The notes under the pieces were generated by a model. The model was given only the letters and a program-made list of their open reading frames with translations. It had not been told where the DNA came from and ran no database searches. From Candidatus Adiutrix sp. (GTDB lineage Bacteria; Desulfobacterota; Desulfarculia; Adiutricales; Adiutricaceae), in assembly GCA_031285975.1 (NCBI GenBank), contig JAITVE010000120.1:1-8436 (forward strand): a DNA stretch of 8,436 nt, in the 5' to 3' direction. Below are positions 5,438-8,436 of the stretch, in pieces; within the stretch, counting starts at the first letter, position 1, and every line of letters starts with the position of its first letter. Made by a program: the position numbers and the translations under genes.

Positions 5438-6922
5438 ATGATGACGAGCCAAGCTTTTCAGAAACATGGTGAACCGGCTTTCGCGTTGCGCGGAAGACTG
5501 CGGTTGGTTGTGCTGTGCCTGTTCCTCTGGGCTTTTGTGGTGGTTTGCCCAGCCCTGGCCAGGGCAGCGGGGGAAGAAGCCGCTTCTGCGGCCCAAACCG
5601 CCCCGTGCAAAGGCTTAAAGCCGTACAACAATATTGATGAGTTGCTCTACCAGTTTTATATCAATCTTGATAGTGAATGTATATTTGAAATGCCGCTGGA
5701 AGAGTTGGAAAAAATATGGGGCGTTAAGATATTAGACAGCGAACGGGCTAAGCCTCACAATTATTATCCTTTAAGCGAAACAGATTTCGGCAACAAACCC
5801 TATCGGTCAGAAAAAGATGCTTTTTATATTGAACTGATTAAAACGTACCCTATGAACTATCATGCGGGTCGTAATGATATTAATCTAGGTACATCCGGCG
5901 GCTATGTTGCGTTCAATGGCGACATCGTCGAATTCGAGGGGACGGTAACTACTACGTTTCTTATAAGAACCACTAAAGGATACTATGAAAAGTATGGCGA
6001 AGTCCTGCCGTCAGAAAAATTACGTGAGTTGTTCCACCACGACCGAGATGATCAGCGTGGTCATCCTTGCGAATTGCCTCGGGCTGAAGGCGAAATAACC
6101 CCCTCCTTTTTTTATGATATTGATGGCCAAACCAATGCCACTTATCATGGGCGAAGTATGCGTTTCGCTCCCGGTGGTTGTCGTTATTATTATTATCGTG
6201 GTCAGCGGGCTTCTAACAAGCTTTACTCCAGCGATATATTTGTCTACCCCGATAAAATACGAATAGACCGCAAACAGACGCCAAAAGAATTCGCCGCGCA
6301 AGAAGCTTTAAAACCGGAGAAGAAAAGCATGAAGAAAGCAGGGGAATGGAAAGATGCCCCCTGCCGGGGCTTAAAGCCGGTTCGCGGCCTTGAGGATATT
6401 CTTTATCAGTTTTATATCAACATGGACAGTAACTGCATTTCAAAAATGCCTCTGGAAGAACTAGAAAAAGTTTGGGGCACCAGAATATCATCCAAGCAAC
6501 ATGGTGTTGCCGCAGACGTAGCAAACAGGCCTTATGAATCAGAAAAATATGGATTCTATATTACACATGAAAAGAATGGAGACGCAGTTTCAGCCTTTTT
6601 CACTATATGGATAACTGATGAATATAAAGAAAAATACGGCACGTTAGTGCCTGATGGCCGCTTTCCCAGGCTCTTGCCCCACCCTTTAATCTACAGTGAT
6701 AGTTTTTACAGCTCTTCGCCTATGCCTACACTCAATATTGCCCTGCCACGGTTTTCAGAAAAAAGACCTGGCAACATTGGGCCCTTTCCTTTTTATCTTT
6801 ATAAGTGGTATAACACTGACCGCTCACAAAAGATACAAATGTATACTCATGAGAGGTCGGTATTGATCTTTTCCCTCGGCTCTACTCAAGTTGAGCCAAG
6901 TTTTATAAACAAAAATAGATAG
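5438..6922 (+). CDS. Exported protein of unknown function with a tandem duplicated domain
   Basis: I do not recognise this 494-residue protein. A signal peptide is clear: Arg-rich RGRLR (18-22), a long hydrophobic core to about residue 40, and probable cleavage near ALARA (39-43). It should be periplasmic or secreted; the only other hydrophobic stretches are short. The mature part is two related domains, about 56-275 and 308-480, joined by a Lys/Glu-rich linker (about 280-305). Both open with PC(K/R)GLKP and share LYQFYIN, (M)PLEELEK and WG; 27 of the first 41 residues are identical. Cysteine pairs 57/81 and 309/333 have the same spacing of 24, suggesting one disulphide per domain. Domain 1 is longer and has extra cysteines 211 and 248 that domain 2 lacks. 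Both domains end in an aromatic-rich part (CRYYYYRG at 248-255, FPFYLYKWY at 450-458). The gene body is AT-richer than its neighbours. The SD is weak (TGGG four bases before ATG). No catalytic motif was found. Confidence 0.8.
   Translation: MMTSQAFQKHGEPAFALRGRLRLVVLCLFLWAFVVVCPALARAAGEEAASAAQTAPCKGLKPYNNIDELLYQFYINLDSECIFEMPLEELEKIWGVKILDSERAKPHNYYPLSETDFGNKPYRSEKDAFYIELIKTYPMNYHAGRNDINLGTSGGYVAFNGDIVEFEGTVTTTFLIRTTKGYYEKYGEVLPSEKLRELFHHDRDDQRGHPCELPRAEGEITPSFFYDIDGQTNATYHGRSMRFAPGGCRYYYYRGQRASNKLYSSDIFVYPDKIRIDRKQTPKEFAAQEALKPEKKSMKKAGEWKDAPCRGLKPVRGLEDILYQFYINMDSNCISKMPLEELEKVWGTRISSKQHGVAADVANRPYESEKYGFYITHEKNGDAVSAFFTIWITDEYKEKYGTLVPDGRFPRLLPHPLIYSDSFYSSSPMPTLNIALPRFSEKRPGNIGPFPFYLYKWYNTDRSQKIQMYTHERSVLIFSLGSTQVEPSFINKNR
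5603..5725 (+). repeat. Internal duplication, copy 1 (best conserved part)
   Basis: It encodes residues 56-96 of the exported protein and aligns without gaps to the copy at 6359-6481, 756 bases downstream. 27 of 41 encoded residues are the same; the DNA has drifted at many third positions, so the duplication is old, not recent. Confidence 0.85.
6359..6481 (+). repeat. Internal duplication, copy 2 (best conserved part)
   Basis: It encodes residues 308-348 of the exported protein, the counterpart of 5603-5725. Past this core the similarity continues more weakly: TTTFLIRTTKGYYEKYG in copy 1 corresponds to AFFTIWITDEYKEKYG in copy 2. Confidence 0.85.
6878..6904 (+). terminator. Possible terminator inside the 3' end of the exported-protein gene
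   Basis: GGCTC (6878-6882) pairs with GAGCC (6893-6897), and the loop can add ACT/AGT. Four T follow two bases later (6901-6904). It lies within the coding sequence, 18 bases before the stop. The stem is short and the T run modest, so this is a weak call, but no other terminator fits in the 10-base gap before the converging gene. Confidence 0.3.
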
Positions 6923-6932
6923 AAGGAGCCTA

Positions 6933-8366
6933 TTATAGAATGCGAAACAGCCGCCGGGCGTTGGCGGCGGTGAGGCGGGCGGCTTCCGAAAGGCTTAGGC
7001 CCCGCGCCTCGGCCAGGGCCTGGAGGTGATAGGGCAAATAGGCGGGCTCGTTGCGCCGCCCGCGGTAGGGCTCGGGGCTGAGGTAGGGGGCGTCGGTTTC
7101 CACCAGCAAACGGTCGGCAGGAATTTTGGCCGCCGCCTCCCGCAGGGCCGCGCTTTTGGCATAGGTGATAACGCCGGGCAGCGACAGGTGGAAGCCCAGG
7201 TCGAGGAAGGCCCGGGCCTCGTCCCAGCCCAGGGCGAAGCAGTGGATGACCCCGCCGCGCTTGAGTTTGGGCGCGTATTTTTTCAAGAGAGCCAGAGTCT
7301 CGGCCTGGGCGTCGCGGCTGTGGACGACAATGGGGCGGTTCAAATCTCCGGCGGCTTCCAATAAACTTTCGAAAACGCGAAGCTGGGTGGCGCGCTCGGA
7401 GTGCATCAGGGCAAAGTCCAGGCCGATTTCGCCGAAAGCGACTACCTCGGGCCGCTGGGCTAGGTCAAAGAGTTCGCGCAGACCGGCGGGCGTGAGCTGA
7501 TTGGCCTCGTGGGGGTGCCAGCCCAGCACGGGGTGAAGCTGGGGATATGTCTCTGCCAGACGCAGCACTTCCGCCGAATTTTCCGGGCCCAGGCCCACGT
7601 TCAGCATGGCCCGGACGCCCGCCGCGCGGGCCCGCCCGACCACGGCCTCCAGGTCGTCGGGAAACGCCTCTGAAGACAGGTGGCAGTGGCTGTCGATAAT
7701 TTCCAGGCCGCCCTCCCCTGTTTCGCCGAGGAAGCGGCGGTCGATTTCTTCAAGGATGCGCCGGGTTATTTCCGCCGGGTCGGCCAGCCCGTCGAGGCGC
7801 ACGATTTTCCCCGGATGATCGGGGCGGTCGAAAATTTTCCTCACTTTTTCCAGATAATCGCGCTGTTCAAAAGCCGCGTCCAGCCCGCCCTCGCGGTTTT
7901 GGGCGATGCGCCGCAAGCCTTCCTCCACGGGGATTTCCAGAATAATGATGAGGTCAGGCCAGGGGAAGGCGGCATTGCGCTTCAATATCAATTCGGGGTC
8001 GAGGCCCAGGGCCGACTGGTAAGCGATGTTGCTGAGAATGTAGCGGTCGGCCAGCACCGGGCGGCCCGCCAAAGCCGCCGGGGCAAAGGCTTCCACATCC
8101 TCGGCCCGGTCGCGCACGAAAAAGTCCAACTCATCTTCCGGGCGCACTCCCTGGCGGCCCCGGCGGGCCAGTTCCCGAATTTTTTGGCCCCAGGGGCCGC
8201 TGGTGGGTTCGCGGGTGGGCAGGGGGTCAAGGCCGCGCTCGCGCAGGGCCTCGGCCACCAGGTGAAGCTGGGTGGTTTTGCCCGCGCCGTCCAGGCCTTC
8301 CAGGGTCAGAAAAAAACCCCGGTGGAGGCCGGGTATTTTGTGCGCGAATTCTTTTTTATAACTCAA
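6933..8366 (-). CDS. Fused thymidylate kinase - TatD-family hydrolase
   Basis: One unbroken 477-residue frame carries two full enzymes. Residues about 16-213 are dTMP kinase: P-loop GLDGAGKTT (24-32), TREP (51-54), FFVRDRAEDVE (82-92), DRY (107-109) with SNIAYQ behind it, and a lid segment at about 157-180. This kinase makes dTDP from dTMP in the cytoplasm. Residues 221-477 are TatD: metal ligands H227 and H229 in DSHCHL, GWHPH (282-286), GEIGLDF (312-318), H349 in VVHSRDA, H375 in IHCF, ETDAP (423-427) and the RGRRNEP loop. TatD enzymes are metal-dependent 3'-5' nucleases. The linker is only about ten residues. TTG at 8366 was chosen as start because GAGG lies five bases upstream; there is no in-frame ATG or GTG before the P-loop, and a TTG at 8387 would add seven residues. 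In many bacteria tmk and tatD are neighbours; here they are joined. It converges on the exported-protein gene with a 10-base gap. Confidence 0.9.
   Translation of the reverse strand: MSYKKEFAHKIPGLHRGFFLTLEGLDGAGKTTQLHLVAEALRERGLDPLPTREPTSGPWGQKIRELARRGRQGVRPEDELDFFVRDRAEDVEAFAPAALAGRPVLADRYILSNIAYQSALGLDPELILKRNAAFPWPDLIIILEIPVEEGLRRIAQNREGGLDAAFEQRDYLEKVRKIFDRPDHPGKIVRLDGLADPAEITRRILEEIDRRFLGETGEGGLEIIDSHCHLSSEAFPDDLEAVVGRARAAGVRAMLNVGLGPENSAEVLRLAETYPQLHPVLGWHPHEANQLTPAGLRELFDLAQRPEVVAFGEIGLDFALMHSERATQLRVFESLLEAAGDLNRPIVVHSRDAQAETLALLKKYAPKLKRGGVIHCFALGWDEARAFLDLGFHLSLPGVITYAKSAALREAAAKIPADRLLVETDAPYLSPEPYRGRRNEPAYLPYHLQALAEARGLSLSEAARLTAANARRLFRIL
7704..7718 (-). promoter_or_regulatory. 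Internal SD-like site and CTG at the kinase/TatD junction
   Basis: On the minus strand GGGGAGG (plus-strand 7712-7718) lies five bases before an in-frame CTG (7704-7706) that starts LEIIDSHCHL. This is exactly where a free-standing TatD begins (usually M-x-IIDSHCHL). It is either a relic of the separate gene or a working internal start that yields TatD alone. Confidence 0.4.
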
Positions 8367-8380
8367 GGGAACCTCGTCCG
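8364..8380 (-). promoter_or_regulatory. Ribosome binding site and TTG start of the fusion gene
   Basis: The minus-strand sequence CGGACGAGG, five bases, then TTG (plus-strand 8364-8366) gives a well-spaced SD. It decides between this TTG and the one at 8387, whose upstream GGAA is about ten bases away. Confidence 0.55.
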
Positions 8381-8385
8381 CCAGC

Positions 8386-8425
8386 AAAACGCGCCGTTCC
8401 AGCCGAAGCTGTCGGCGCGTGTTTT
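8386..8425 (-). terminator. UUCG-capped intrinsic terminator or attenuator before the fusion gene
   Basis: The stem ACGCGCCG/CGGCGCGT (plus-strand 8413-8420 with 8389-8396) encloses CAGC-TTCG-GCTG (minus strand, 8411-8400) and runs into TTTT (8389-8386). The cUUCGg loop forms only on the minus-strand RNA, so that is the likely working direction, although A and T runs on both sides could allow termination both ways. It ends about ten bases before the SD of the fusion gene. It may end an upstream gene outside the window or control the fusion gene. A TATAAA (8423-8428, minus strand) could instead be a -10 box with its -35 outside the window. Confidence 0.65.
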
Positions 8426-8436
8426 ATACGATTAAG

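Noticed and set aside
5240..5596. N-terminal extension of the maf frame to 308 residues
   Set aside because: The added part has no family likeness, crosses the AT-rich promoter region and overlaps the signal peptide of the divergent gene; Maf proteins start just before SASPRR.
7690..7740. Frameshift or sequencing error producing an artificial kinase-TatD fusion
   Set aside because: The frame is continuous through both domains with no homopolymer at the join other than short G runs, and both domain ends are intact; an error still cannot be excluded without reads.
7680..8435. 251-codon + strand frame opposite the thymidylate kinase
   Set aside because: It is a complementary-strand shadow of a gene whose catalytic motifs are all on the minus strand.
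1..8436. Mobile element, CRISPR array, tRNA, phage or toxin-antitoxin genes
   Set aside because: No transposase or integrase motif, regular direct repeats, cloverleaf sequence or paired small genes were seen on either strand.

Overview
The window reads as a chromosomal segment of a GC-rich, Gram-negative anaerobe or microaerophile. The combination of a C_GCAxxG_C_C redox protein, a NimA-like flavoprotein, a WaaE-like lipopolysaccharide-core glycosyltransferase beside an HU gene, and GC-rich codon use suggests a deltaproteobacterium such as a Desulfovibrio/Bilophila relative. That placement is inference from gene content; there is no rRNA or other marker to fix it. No tRNA, rRNA, insertion sequence, integrase, phage gene or CRISPR array was seen.

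Layout. Bases 1-275 hold the 3' end of a C_GCAxxG_C_C family gene on the + strand, closed by a good intrinsic terminator, followed by a GNAT acetyltransferase (329-769). Converging on these is a minus-strand block, read from right to left: HU (3523-3251) with two hairpins behind it, then a tight probable operon of a NimA-like FMN protein (3137-2661), an exported ankyrin-repeat protein (2651-1443) and a HAD phosphatase (1416-787). The 440-base gap upstream of HU carries two divergent sigma70-like promoters. Its right half is strongly structured and ends in a terminator-like hairpin, so it may encode a small RNA or a long leader for the glycosyltransferase (3964-4737, +). That gene runs 68 bases into the 3' end of maf (5239-4670, -), a nucleotide pyrophosphatase of the dTTP/UTP type. 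An AT-rich divergent promoter region then leads to a gene for an exported 494-residue protein of unknown function built from a tandem duplication (5438-6922, +).

The right end is the most unusual part. A single minus-strand reading frame (8366-6933) joins a complete thymidylate kinase to a complete TatD-family metal-dependent hydrolase. The junction keeps a Shine-Dalgarno-like stretch and a CTG codon exactly where a stand-alone TatD would start. The gene appears to start with TTG and has a UUCG-capped terminator-like hairpin directly in front of its ribosome binding site.

How the genes may work together: Maf and the kinase-TatD fusion both belong to nucleotide housekeeping (removal of dTTP/UTP-like or modified nucleotides, dTTP synthesis, 3'-5' DNA/RNA trimming). 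The NimA-like protein and the exported ankyrin protein may serve redox or stress defence. The glycosyltransferase belongs to envelope synthesis. The duplicated exported protein is the clearest unknown. Its body is visibly richer in A+T than the genes on both sides, which fits acquisition from elsewhere or a fast-evolving accessory locus.
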